Source: Lachnospiraceae bacterium (GTDB taxonomy: Bacteria > Bacillota > Clostridia > Lachnospirales > Lachnospiraceae). Taken from it: 64,000 nucleotides of DNA. Below the pieces are notes generated by a model. The model did no database searches. It had not been told where the DNA came from and worked only from the letters and a program-made list of their open reading frames with translations. The translations under genes and the position numbers were made by a program. The stretch is taken from positions 1 through 64,000 of the forward strand of contig JAFRRM010000017.1 in NCBI GenBank assembly GCA_017428105.1, in the 5' to 3' direction. Positions 7,164 to 15,644 of this stretch are shown in pieces. Numbering within the stretch: the first letter of the stretch is position 1; each line of letters opens with the position of its first letter.

Positions 7164-9140
7164 ATGATCAAGCTTGCAGTCGTAGGTTCCACTACCTTCG
7201 GGAACTATGTTGAAAATATCAAGGCGCTTCGTCTCTTCCCCGACGTGGTGCTGAATTACTGCGGGGACACGCTGACGCAGGGCGTGCCCGACATCGCGCG
7301 GAAAGTTCTGGAGTCGGACAGCCAGGTCCTCGTCATCGGGCCGAACGACTACCTGAAGATCAAGGAATACATACAACTCCCGTACTACATCGTCAACCCG
7401 ACCCTGTACGACTTTCTGACCATCCACGAGCGGATAACGGATTATTCCCGGACGGCCATCGTCATCCGGCGCGTCCACAATCTGGACCTTTCCCTGCTGG
7501 AAAAGGCGCTGGGGGTCCGCTACAACAAATTCGTCTATGACTACAATGATGACGTCTATGCCCTTCTCTGTCAATTGAAAGGCATGGGTTACGATACGAT
7601 CATCGGCGTCCAGTTCGTCGTACAGATGGCGGAATCGCTGGGGATGAACGCCATTTACTATTATACGCAGCCGAACCTGGAGATCGCCGTGAGCAACGCG
7701 GTGCAGATCGCGATGAACATGGAAAAGGAACAGGATTATCTTGCGGAGATCCAGTCGATCCTGGAAAACGCCATGTGCGGCGCGGTCTGCCTGAGCTACC
7801 CCGACCTGAACGTCATCTATGCCAACCAGACCGCCGCCGGCATGCTGCGCTGCCGGCCCCAGGACCTCCTGCAGAAAAACATCAGGGACCTGATCTCCAA
7901 GAACTTTTACAAGACCGTCAGCGAAGGGCAGGACGCCAGCGAAGTTTCGCAGTTCGATTTCTACGGCGTGGACGTCGTGGGCAACGTCGTCCAGCTGAAG
8001 CTGAAAGGGGCCATTTCCCGCCTCTGCATCCTCTTTGAAAACACGTCGAACATTCTGGAATACGAGACGATCATCCGCCAGGAGATCAAACGGAAAAGCT
8101 TCGAGACCCATTATACCTTCAAGGACATCCTCGGTCAAAGCCGGCAGATCAAAGAGGTCGTCATGCAGGCCAGACAGTTCGCGAAAAGCCAGTCCACGAT
8201 CCTGATCAACGGGGAGACCGGCGCCGGAAAGGAAGTCTTCGCGCAGAGCATCCACGAGCTCAGCGTGCGGCGCAACTATCCCTTCGTCGCCATCAACTGC
8301 GCCGCCATGCCGGACACCCTGATCGAAAGCGAGCTCTTCGGCTACATGCCCGGCTCCTTCACGGGGGCGAGCCGGAAAGGCAAGACCGGCCTGATCGAAC
8401 TGGCCAATCACGGAACCATGTTCCTGGACGACATCGACGCGCTCTCGCCGGGCTTTCAGGCGAAGCTCCTCCGCGTCATGCAGGAACGGGAGATCATCCG
8501 CGTGGGCGGCGACTCCCCGATCCCCGTCGACGTCCGCTTCATCGTCGCGACCAACCGCAACTTAAAGCAGCTGGTCCGGGAAGGCAAGTTCCGGAACGAC
8601 CTCTATTTCCGGGTCAACGTCCTGCACCTCTTCATCCCGCCGCTCCGCCAGCGGAAGGAAGACATTCCGATCCTGTTCGCGCATTATCTCCGGCAGTTCA
8701 GCGAAAGCCTCTACGAGCGGCTGAAGGACCGGATGGACGAACTGGCCCGGCCGCTTCTCGCCTATTCCTTCCCCGGAAACATCCGCGAGCTGGTCAGCGT
8801 GACCGAGCGCTTCGTCACGCTCTTCGACGAATCGATGCCGGCGGACGGCGACTACGTGCTCCGGCTGCTTGACTACTCTCTCGACAACGAGGAAGAGGAG
8901 GCGGGGCAGACGCCCGACATGCGCCCCGCCGCTGCCGCCGAGGCAGAGGAGAAAGCGGAGGAAGGATCCGCCGCCGTCCCCCGCATCACCGGCGACTACA
9001 AGGCCGATCTTGCGGAGGCCGAGCAGAAGATCCTGCAGATCTATTATCAGCAGTTCAACGGCAACATGACGCAGCTTGCCCAGAAGCTGGGCATCAGCCG
9101 CACCACGCTTTACAATAAGATCAGCAAAAAACAGCCCTGA
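7164..9140 (+). CDS. PrpR_N-type sigma-54-dependent transcriptional activator
   Basis: A 658-residue bacterial enhancer-binding protein. Residues about 1-190 match the PrpR_N ligand-sensing domain and about 195-310 a PAS-like domain. Residues about 330-560 form the AAA+ domain, with Walker A GETGAGKE near 350, the sigma-54 contact loop written GSFTGA instead of the usual GAFTGA near 396, and Walker B MFLDDID. The last 50 residues form a Fis-type helix-turn-helix (QLAQKLGISRTTLYNKI). The ATG at 7164 is chosen because PrpR_N begins there; upstream codons fall in the promoter region. It lies between two sigma-54 promoters and just before rpoN, so it very probably controls both operons in response to the transported acid. 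Confidence 0.93.
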   Translation: MIKLAVVGSTTFGNYVENIKALRLFPDVVLNYCGDTLTQGVPDIARKVLESDSQVLVIGPNDYLKIKEYIQLPYYIVNPTLYDFLTIHERITDYSRTAIVIRRVHNLDLSLLEKALGVRYNKFVYDYNDDVYALLCQLKGMGYDTIIGVQFVVQMAESLGMNAIYYYTQPNLEIAVSNAVQIAMNMEKEQDYLAEIQSILENAMCGAVCLSYPDLNVIYANQTAAGMLRCRPQDLLQKNIRDLISKNFYKTVSEGQDASEVSQFDFYGVDVVGNVVQLKLKGAISRLCILFENTSNILEYETIIRQEIKRKSFETHYTFKDILGQSRQIKEVVMQARQFAKSQSTILINGETGAGKEVFAQSIHELSVRRNYPFVAINCAAMPDTLIESELFGYMPGSFTGASRKGKTGLIELANHGTMFLDDIDALSPGFQAKLLRVMQEREIIRVGGDSPIPVDVRFIVATNRNLKQLVREGKFRNDLYFRVNVLHLFIPPLRQRKEDIPILFAHYLRQFSESLYERLKDRMDELARPLLAYSFPGNIRELVSVTERFVTLFDESMPADGDYVLRLLDYSLDNEEEEAGQTPDMRPAAAAEAEEKAEEGSAAVPRITGDYKADLAEAEQKILQIYYQQFNGNMTQLAQKLGISRTTLYNKISKKQP

Positions 9141-9181
9141 GTTCTCGCCCCGCCTCTTCGGAGCCGGGCCAAGGAGCCGCC

Positions 9182-10546
9182 ATGGAAATCAGTCAGAAGC
9201 TGGAACTGCAGCTGACTCAGCAGCAGCTGATCAGCCTGCAGCTGCTTCAAATGAATACGCTGGATCTTGCCGCCTACGTCGAGGAACAGGCCCTGTCCAA
9301 CCCCGTCATTGAGCCGATCCGTGAAAACGACGCTGCCGAAGGCGCCGTTCCTTCCGTGTCCGTCATTTCCCGGGAAGACCCTTTCGATTATGACGTCAGG
9401 AACCGATACTATACCGAGCAGCCCGCGGCGGCTTCCGACCCCATGGACAACATCAGCCACCACGGCGGCCTGGAAGAAACGCTCAGTGCTTCACTCTGCC
9501 TTCAGATCGAGTGCTCGCGGAAGCCGGAGCCGCTCCGCAGCCAAATGAGATACCTTGCCCGCTGCCTGGACGACGACGGCTACCTGAGGATCGGCCTCGA
9601 CGAGCTTGCGGAGGAAAACGGCTGCGGCGCGGACGAAATGGAGGAAGCCCTGCTGGAGCTCCAGCAGCTCGCTTCGGCGCCCGGCGTCGGCGCCCGGGAT
9701 CTCGGGGAATGCCTGGCGCTTCAGCTGCGCGCCCGGAAGGCCGACGAACGCCTCGTCGCGCTTGCCCGGGACCACCTGGACGACCTGGCTGCAAAACGCT
9801 ATCAGAAGCTGTCGAAGCAGCTCGGGCTGACGCAGGACGAGATCCGCGAGGCGAAAAAGCTCCTTGCCGGCCTCCAGCCGCGCCCCGGCGCCGCGTATGC
9901 GGCTTCCTCCAAAACGGAATACGTCGTCCCCGAACTCTTCGTCGAGAAGGACGGCGACGATTTCGTCCTCAGCGTCCGCGGAAGGGAGAGGCGCTATTTT
10001 TCGCTCGACGCCTATTACTGTCAGCTTCTGAAGACGACCGAGGACGAGGAAGTCAGGCGCTATCTCGGCGAAAAGCTGCAGCAGGCGGAGCTGCTCCGCT
10101 GGCGGATAGACCAGCGGATGAGCACGCTGGAAAACTGCACGAGGGTCATCCTGCAGCGGCAGAAAGACTTTTTCACGAAAGGCCGCAAGGGGCTGAAGGC
10201 GCTGTCCTTGGCCGACGTCGCCGACGAACTGGGCCTGAACATTTCCACGATCAGCCGGGCCGTACGGGGCAAATACCTGTCGTATCCGGGAGGCGTCGTG
10301 CCGCTCTCCTTCTTCTTCGTGCACAAGGCCGGCACGGACAGTGCCGACCGCTCGGACATGGGCAATGCGGCAGTCTGCGAGGTCATCCGCGAGATCGTTG
10401 CCGACGAAAACAGGAAGCACCCGCTTTCCGACCAGAACATCTGCAGCAAGCTGGCGGCGCGCGGCATCCGGATCTCCCGGCGGACCGTCGCCAAATACCG
10501 CGACAAATTGGGGCTCCCTCCAGCATCAGATCGCAGGGAAGTGTAA
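9182..10546 (+). CDS. rpoN: RNA polymerase sigma-54 factor
   Basis: A 454-residue sigma-54. It has the glutamine- and leucine-rich activator region (ISQKLELQLTQQQLISLQLL), the core-binding and helix-turn-helix regions, and near the C-terminus the RpoN box SRRTVAKYRDKL that reads the -24 element. AAGGAG at 9171-9176 fixes the start, 41 bp after the activator stop, so the two are probably co-transcribed. Location inside a catabolic divergon is unusual. Whether this is the only rpoN in the genome cannot be told from the window. Confidence 0.96.
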   Translation: MEISQKLELQLTQQQLISLQLLQMNTLDLAAYVEEQALSNPVIEPIRENDAAEGAVPSVSVISREDPFDYDVRNRYYTEQPAAASDPMDNISHHGGLEETLSASLCLQIECSRKPEPLRSQMRYLARCLDDDGYLRIGLDELAEENGCGADEMEEALLELQQLASAPGVGARDLGECLALQLRARKADERLVALARDHLDDLAAKRYQKLSKQLGLTQDEIREAKKLLAGLQPRPGAAYAASSKTEYVVPELFVEKDGDDFVLSVRGRERRYFSLDAYYCQLLKTTEDEEVRRYLGEKLQQAELLRWRIDQRMSTLENCTRVILQRQKDFFTKGRKGLKALSLADVADELGLNISTISRAVRGKYLSYPGGVVPLSFFFVHKAGTDSADRSDMGNAAVCEVIREIVADENRKHPLSDQNICSKLAARGIRISRRTVAKYRDKLGLPPASDRREV

Positions 10547-10557
10547 ATTATTATATC

Positions 10558-10598
10558 GAAAAAGAAACGGCATGGTCCTTGTCATGCCGTTTCTTTTT
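10558..10598 (+). terminator. Rho-independent terminator after rpoN
   Basis: A 14-bp perfect stem (10561-10574 with 10583-10596) and 8-nt loop, flanked by A- and T-runs, lies 15 bp after the rpoN stop. Confidence 0.9.
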
Positions 10599-10692
10599 CA
10601 TTCGGAAATCATTTTCCGAAAGATTTTTTATGCCTCCGAAGAGGCCTTCTTTTTTGGTGGGCGGCAGGCCGCCCGGAATTTTATTCCGCGGC

Positions 10693-12819
10693 TCAGTCGG
10701 TCACGTAAGACAGATCGATGACGTGCGGGTTCACACCGTTGTACCAGTACATGAAGCACAGGATATCGACTTTCTCGTCAGGCTCCACATTGCTCGCGTA
10801 TTCATACACGTCGGTATCCCGTCCGATCAGATAGGATTCCACGCAGAAATCAATGACACCGGTACCGTTGTCGGCCTTGATGTAAATATCAGGATCATTA
10901 TCATCCTGCTTATAACCCACGGCGTCGCCGTTATCCTGCGGCTGGATCACCATGTTGCGAAAGATGACCTTGCGGTTCATCAGCTTCGCCAGCGCTTCTT
11001 CATCGCTTGCATCATAGATGTTGACCGGTGCCGAAATATATTTGCCTTCCAGGATCTCTTCGAGCTTGCCGTTCTGGATCTCGACCAGGCCGCCATAGTC
11101 CTTTCTGTCACCGGAAATGCGCACCTTCGTGCCCGGTTCCAGTTTTTCGTACTCTTCCTGCGTCAGACTGCAGCCGTAGCAGAAATATCCGCCGTCCGCA
11201 TCAGCGAGGTAGAGGGATGCGGTATTCTGCGCTTCGTAATAAGCCTGCTTGCCCTGGACATAAGCTTCGATCACGACCGGTTCCATCTGTTCAACAGCCA
11301 GGAATTCTTCATAGGTCATGACGCCTTCGGACTTCTCGTTCACGTTGCCGGTCACGGTGATCGCCGTCACGTGCGGGTTTGCTCCGTTGTACCAGTACAG
11401 GAAAGCTTCCACGGTGATGACATCGCCGATCTTCAGGTTCTCGACCGTCTTATGAACTTCGGTATCCGCGCCGGTCAGATAGGATTCAACATAGAAATTC
11501 GTCACACCGTACTCGCCGGCTGCCCGGAAAGCCAGATCCGGATCGCCGTCGTTTTCTTTCTTCCAGATGGCGGAACCGTCGTCCTGGGCCATGACCACCA
11601 GGTCCTTCGCCACGATCTTCTTGCTCATGTGATAATCCAGGATCTCATCAAAACCGATGGCAACGGTCACGTCTACCGGCTGAGCGACATATTTAACGCC
11701 GTCTTCTTCAACTTCTTCCACTTTGCCGTTCTGGACCTCGACCAGGCCGGCATAGTCCTTTCTGTCACCGGAAATGCGGACCTTCGTGCCCGGTTCCAGT
11801 TTTTCATACTCTTCCTGCGTCAGACTGCAGTCGTAGCAGAAATATCCGCCGTCCGCATCCGCGAGATAGAGGGATGCGGTCTCCTGCGCGGCATAATAGG
11901 CCTGTTTGCCCTGGACGTAGGCTTCGATCACGACCGGTTCCATCTGTTCAACAGCCAGGAATTCTTCATAGGTCATGACGCCTTCGGACTTGTCGTTCAC
12001 ATTGCCGACGACCTCCACGCCCGTCACATGCGGATTCGCGCCGTTGTACCAGTACATGAAACCTTCGACGTTCACGATGTCACCGACCTTCAGGGCTTCT
12101 ACGGCCTTATAGGCCTCGCTGTCCTTGCCGGTCAGATAGGATTCCACGCAGAAACTCACGGCACCGTATTCGTTGCCGGCACTGAAATACAGGTCGGGAT
12201 CGGAATCGCTCTCTTTTCTGTTGATTGCTTCACCGTCATTCTGCGGCATGATCACCATATTGGAGAAGCTGACCATCCGGTTCATGACTTTTGCAAGCGC
12301 TTCGGTGTCGCCGACGATGTCCGACACGTCCATGAACGCTTCCTCGAAGAGGTCGTTCTCATCGATTTCTTCCAGAATACCGCTCTGGATCTCAGCCAGG
12401 CCGGCATAGTCTTTTCTTTCACCGGAAATGCGGACCTTCGTGCCGAGTTTCAGTTTGTCATACTGATCCTGCGTCATTTTGCATTCATAGCAGAAATAAC
12501 CGCCGTCCTGATCGGCCAGATAGAGGCTGGCAGCCTCGTGCCCTGCATAGTACTCCTGCTTGGCCTGAACGTAGGCTTCGATCAAAACCGGTTCCATCTG
12601 TTCCGTTGCCATGAACTCCTCATAGCTCAGGACCTTGGCTTCGGACTCGGTCGGAGCCGGTTCGGTGGTCGGCGCTTCGGTCGGGGCTGCCGTGGTCACA
12701 GGAGCCTCGGTCGTCTTCGGCGCTTCGGTCGGAGCCGCCGTGGTCTCCTTCGGGCTGCCGCATGCCGCAAGGCCGAGTACCATGGCCAGCGCGAGCACGA
12801 TTGCTAAGATTTTCTTCAT
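10693..12819 (-). CDS. Surface lipoprotein with three tandem OB-like repeats
   Basis: A 708-residue protein with signal peptide and lipobox LAAC (lipidated C20), a threonine/proline-rich spacer to about residue 60, and three repeats starting near residues 63, 279 and 500. Each repeat opens with a YEEF...EQMEPV.IEAYVQ motif and contains SLYLADxDGGYFCY and KVRISGxRKDYxGL, a pattern like small beta-barrel (OB-type) domains of gut Firmicutes surface proteins. Repeats 2 and 3 are nearly identical over long stretches even at DNA level, which points to recent duplication or gene conversion. A sigma-A promoter lies upstream. The ligand is unknown. Confidence 0.75.
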   Translation of the reverse strand: MKKILAIVLALAMVLGLAACGSPKETTAAPTEAPKTTEAPVTTAAPTEAPTTEPAPTESEAKVLSYEEFMATEQMEPVLIEAYVQAKQEYYAGHEAASLYLADQDGGYFCYECKMTQDQYDKLKLGTKVRISGERKDYAGLAEIQSGILEEIDENDLFEEAFMDVSDIVGDTEALAKVMNRMVSFSNMVIMPQNDGEAINRKESDSDPDLYFSAGNEYGAVSFCVESYLTGKDSEAYKAVEALKVGDIVNVEGFMYWYNGANPHVTGVEVVGNVNDKSEGVMTYEEFLAVEQMEPVVIEAYVQGKQAYYAAQETASLYLADADGGYFCYDCSLTQEEYEKLEPGTKVRISGDRKDYAGLVEVQNGKVEEVEEDGVKYVAQPVDVTVAIGFDEILDYHMSKKIVAKDLVVMAQDDGSAIWKKENDGDPDLAFRAAGEYGVTNFYVESYLTGADTEVHKTVENLKIGDVITVEAFLYWYNGANPHVTAITVTGNVNEKSEGVMTYEEFLAVEQMEPVVIEAYVQGKQAYYEAQNTASLYLADADGGYFCYGCSLTQEEYEKLEPGTKVRISGDRKDYGGLVEIQNGKLEEILEGKYISAPVNIYDASDEEALAKLMNRKVIFRNMVIQPQDNGDAVGYKQDDNDPDIYIKADNGTGVIDFCVESYLIGRDTDVYEYASNVEPDEKVDILCFMYWYNGVNPHVIDLSYVTD

Positions 12820-12881
12820 AATATTTCTCCTTTAACTGGTAACGTCCCTTTCGGGGAACATCACAAAAGTGGAACAAGATA

Positions 12882-12909
12882 ATTATAGCGGTATGCGCGG
12901 AAAATTCAA
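12882..12909 (-). promoter_or_regulatory. Sigma-A promoter for the repeat lipoprotein
   Basis: On the minus strand TTGAAT (12904-12909), 16 bp, then a perfect TATAAT (12882-12887). An AAAGGAG ribosome site precedes the start codon at 12819. Confidence 0.65.
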
Positions 12910-12970
12910 GGGTCTCCCGCATTTTTGCCCGCTGCGGCACCGCTTTCCGGCAGCCGGCAGATCAGCTGTC

Positions 12971-14740
12971 TTACCGCTTTTCGCGCTTTGTTTTGATCAT
13001 CCTGATGAGCCACACGGCGGCGATGCCGATCCAGGCGATCACTAGACAGTACAGAAGGCTCCGCGCGGTCTTCGGCAGCGGCTCGGGCTCCGCAGGCCCC
13101 GGCTCGGGCTGCACCTGGGTCTCGGGCGGCGCCACGGTCTCGCCGGCTTCATTTGTCTCCGGCTCAGTCACGGGGTCCGACGGATCGACCACCGCACTCT
13201 TATCCAGGTGATACAGGGCGATCGTCTTTTCGTAGAGGGCCGTGATGAAGGCGTCGTCGGTGGCCTTCTTGCGGAAACCGTTCTTCACGGCCTCCTCAAT
13301 AAGGGTACCCGCAGCATTTCGGAGCGACGCCGAGCCGTTGAAGACCGGTGTGACGAAACTGTTCTCCACGTTGTTGATCAGGAGTTCGGCCGCTTCGATC
13401 TTCACATGGTAGTACATATCGTTGTCCTGACCGGCGCGGGACAGATAGTTCTGATACTCCTCGGAATTCTGCGCCTTCAGCGTGACCGGGACGTAGCCTT
13501 CGGTCTGCGAATAGGCGATCTGCACGTCGTTCGTCAGCAGGAACTGGGTGAAGAGCCAGCTTGCGAGCACCTCCTGCGGGTCACTCTTGTTGAAAATGCA
13601 GACCGACGGCCCCTGGGAGATCATTTTCGGGTTTTCCGTGTCGAACTGCGGGATCGGCTGTACCGCGATCCGGAACTTCACTCTCTGGTCCTGAGGAATT
13701 TCCTGGTTGTGTGCGTCGTGGCCCATCCAGGTCGCGCCGGCCGTCGAGTCGATCGCAAAGATGCACTGCCCTGCATTCAGATAGTTGCCGGGGTAGCTCG
13801 CGTTCTTGAAGGTGGAAAAGCTCCTTGTCATCGCGTGTTTTGCGATCTCTTTCAGGACAGAGGCTGTCTGATCATTGAAGAGCAGGATCTTGCCGTCGTC
13901 CGTGGAATAGCCCGCATCCAGCTGACGCAGCATCTGAATCATCATATTGTCCGTGGACTTGTAAATGAAGGGGATCAGCACCTTCTGGCCGTTGACCGCG
14001 TAGGTGCCGTCGTCATTTTTCTTCATGGCCGCCTCAGAGACTTCCCAGATGAAATCCCAGGTACAGACTTCAGGAAGGGTGTAGCCGAGTTTTTCGACCA
14101 TGTCCTGATTGATGTAGAGGGCCTCTGTCGAGCGCATGAAGGGCAAGGCGTACTGGTGTCCCTGCAAAACGCCTTCGGCAAGGAACTTCGGCACAATCTC
14201 GTCGACCGTCGGACTCTGCTTTTTAAACTTCAGTTCACTGCCGCCGAAACCGTACTTTGGATCTGTCATCAGCTTATCCAGCGCCACCATCGTGTCCGCG
14301 CCGGTCAGGTAGGTCGCGATGTGATCCGGATAGGTGATGCAGACGTTTGGCGTGGTCTTCGTCGCGATGTTCGTGACGACGTCATTGTAGATCTCGCCGT
14401 AGTCGGTGTACTTCTTGAACTTGAACGTGACATTCGGGTAAAGGGCCGTGAAGTCAGCCATGGCCTTCTCGTAGATTGAGACCTGCGTTTTATTGCTGTC
14501 GTTCTTCAACCAGAATGTCAGTGTAATTTCTTTCGAAGTATCAAAACTATCCGGCACTTTGAACACATTATCGTCTTTCGCTGCTTCCGTTTCCTTCGTC
14601 TCGCCGGGGACGCTTTCCTTCGTCTCCCCGGGTGCTTCGGTTGCAGCCGCCGTCGTGTCGGGCACGAGCGTCCCGTGGCAGCCGCTGAGCGTTCCCGCGG
14701 CAAGGAGCAGGGCCAGGATCAGGCAAATGATCTTTTTCAT
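12971..14740 (-). CDS. Sugar ABC transporter substrate-binding lipoprotein with C-terminal membrane anchor
   Basis: A 589-residue family-1 extracellular solute-binding protein (MalE/UgpB type). It starts MKKIICLILALLLAAG with lipobox LSGC near residue 20, and the solute-binding fold follows. After the fold comes a proline/glutamate-rich spacer (about residues 500-560), then one transmembrane helix (CLVIAWIGIAAVWLI) and a basic tail. A second anchor at the C-terminus is unusual for this family. The start at 14738-14740 overlaps the stop of the MalG-type permease by 4 bp. It ends a four-gene operon (ATPase, two permeases, binding protein). The sugar is unknown. Confidence 0.88.
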   Translation of the reverse strand: MKKIICLILALLLAAGTLSGCHGTLVPDTTAAATEAPGETKESVPGETKETEAAKDDNVFKVPDSFDTSKEITLTFWLKNDSNKTQVSIYEKAMADFTALYPNVTFKFKKYTDYGEIYNDVVTNIATKTTPNVCITYPDHIATYLTGADTMVALDKLMTDPKYGFGGSELKFKKQSPTVDEIVPKFLAEGVLQGHQYALPFMRSTEALYINQDMVEKLGYTLPEVCTWDFIWEVSEAAMKKNDDGTYAVNGQKVLIPFIYKSTDNMMIQMLRQLDAGYSTDDGKILLFNDQTASVLKEIAKHAMTRSFSTFKNASYPGNYLNAGQCIFAIDSTAGATWMGHDAHNQEIPQDQRVKFRIAVQPIPQFDTENPKMISQGPSVCIFNKSDPQEVLASWLFTQFLLTNDVQIAYSQTEGYVPVTLKAQNSEEYQNYLSRAGQDNDMYYHVKIEAAELLINNVENSFVTPVFNGSASLRNAAGTLIEEAVKNGFRKKATDDAFITALYEKTIALYHLDKSAVVDPSDPVTEPETNEAGETVAPPETQVQPEPGPAEPEPLPKTARSLLYCLVIAWIGIAAVWLIRMIKTKREKR

Positions 14741-15630
14741 CCCTTTGTCCCTCCTCTCGAAACGCCGGCCATGATCTTCTTGTGGAAGATCAGGAACAGA
14801 ATGATGAGCGGTACGGAAATGACCACGACCGCAGCCATCATGGCCGGGATGTTCTGCCGGCCGAAGCCATGTTCGCGGATCTCCTGGATGCCGTTTGAGA
14901 CCAGGTAGTAGTTCGGGTCGTCGGTGATCAGGCGCGGCCACACGTAGGAGTTCCAGCACTCGATGACCTTCAGGATGATCACCGTCACGAGCGTCGGCGC
15001 GCTGATCGGGATCATGACCTTGGTCAGGTACTTGAAGTCCGAACAGCCGTCCACCTTGGCTGCCTTGTAAAGCTCATCCGGGATCTGCGCGAAGTTCTCC
15101 TTCAGCAGATAAATGTAGAAAACTGACGTGACCGACGGCAGGATCAGGCCCCAGAAGGTATTGCGCATGCCCCAGTTGGTGATGGTCACGAAGTTGGTGA
15201 TGATGACCAGTTCGTTCGGGATCATCATCAGGGCGAGGAAAAGGGTGAAGACCAGGTTTTTCCCCTTGAACTCCAGGCGCGAGAAGGCGAAGGCCGCGAG
15301 CGTGACCACGATCAGCATGACCGCCGTCGTCGCCACCGTGAAGATCAGGGTGTTCAGGAAATATTTGGCCAGGGGCACCGTCGTGAAGGCCGCCTTATAG
15401 TTGGCGAGCGTCGGCGCCGCCGTCCAGAACTTCGGTGTGTATTCGGCGTTGTAGGCGCTGTAGCTTTTGACCGAGGTCAGGATCATCCAGTAGAACGGGA
15501 AGAGGACGAGGAGCCCCCACACGGTCAGGAAGAGGTAGGTGAGCGATTTGCCGGTCACCCGTTTCACGCGGGCGCGCTGTTCGATCCTTGTCAGATCGTC
15601 CTGCGTTACCTGTTTATTCTGCGCTGTCAT
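14737..15630 (-). CDS. Carbohydrate ABC transporter permease, MalG type
   Basis: A 297-residue inner-membrane permease with six predicted helices and the EAA-type cytoplasmic loop (DELYKAAKVDGCSDFKYLTKV) typical of MalG/UgpE partners. That loop docks on the ATPase encoded at 16551-17642. The soluble N-terminal segment before the first helix is about 30 residues. The stop overlaps the binding-protein start by 4 bp, indicating translational coupling. Confidence 0.92.
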   Translation of the reverse strand: MTAQNKQVTQDDLTRIEQRARVKRVTGKSLTYLFLTVWGLLVLFPFYWMILTSVKSYSAYNAEYTPKFWTAAPTLANYKAAFTTVPLAKYFLNTLIFTVATTAVMLIVVTLAAFAFSRLEFKGKNLVFTLFLALMMIPNELVIITNFVTITNWGMRNTFWGLILPSVTSVFYIYLLKENFAQIPDELYKAAKVDGCSDFKYLTKVMIPISAPTLVTVIILKVIECWNSYVWPRLITDDPNYYLVSNGIQEIREHGFGRQNIPAMMAAVVVISVPLIILFLIFHKKIMAGVSRGGTKG

Positions 15631-15644
15631 GGCTTCCTCCTTCC

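Noticed and set aside
9511-12807. A 1098-codon open frame on the plus strand spanning the end of rpoN and the repeat lipoprotein
   Set aside because: It is out of frame with rpoN and antisense to a protein with a clear signal peptide, lipobox, promoter and repeats. Its own translation has repeats only because the opposite strand does.
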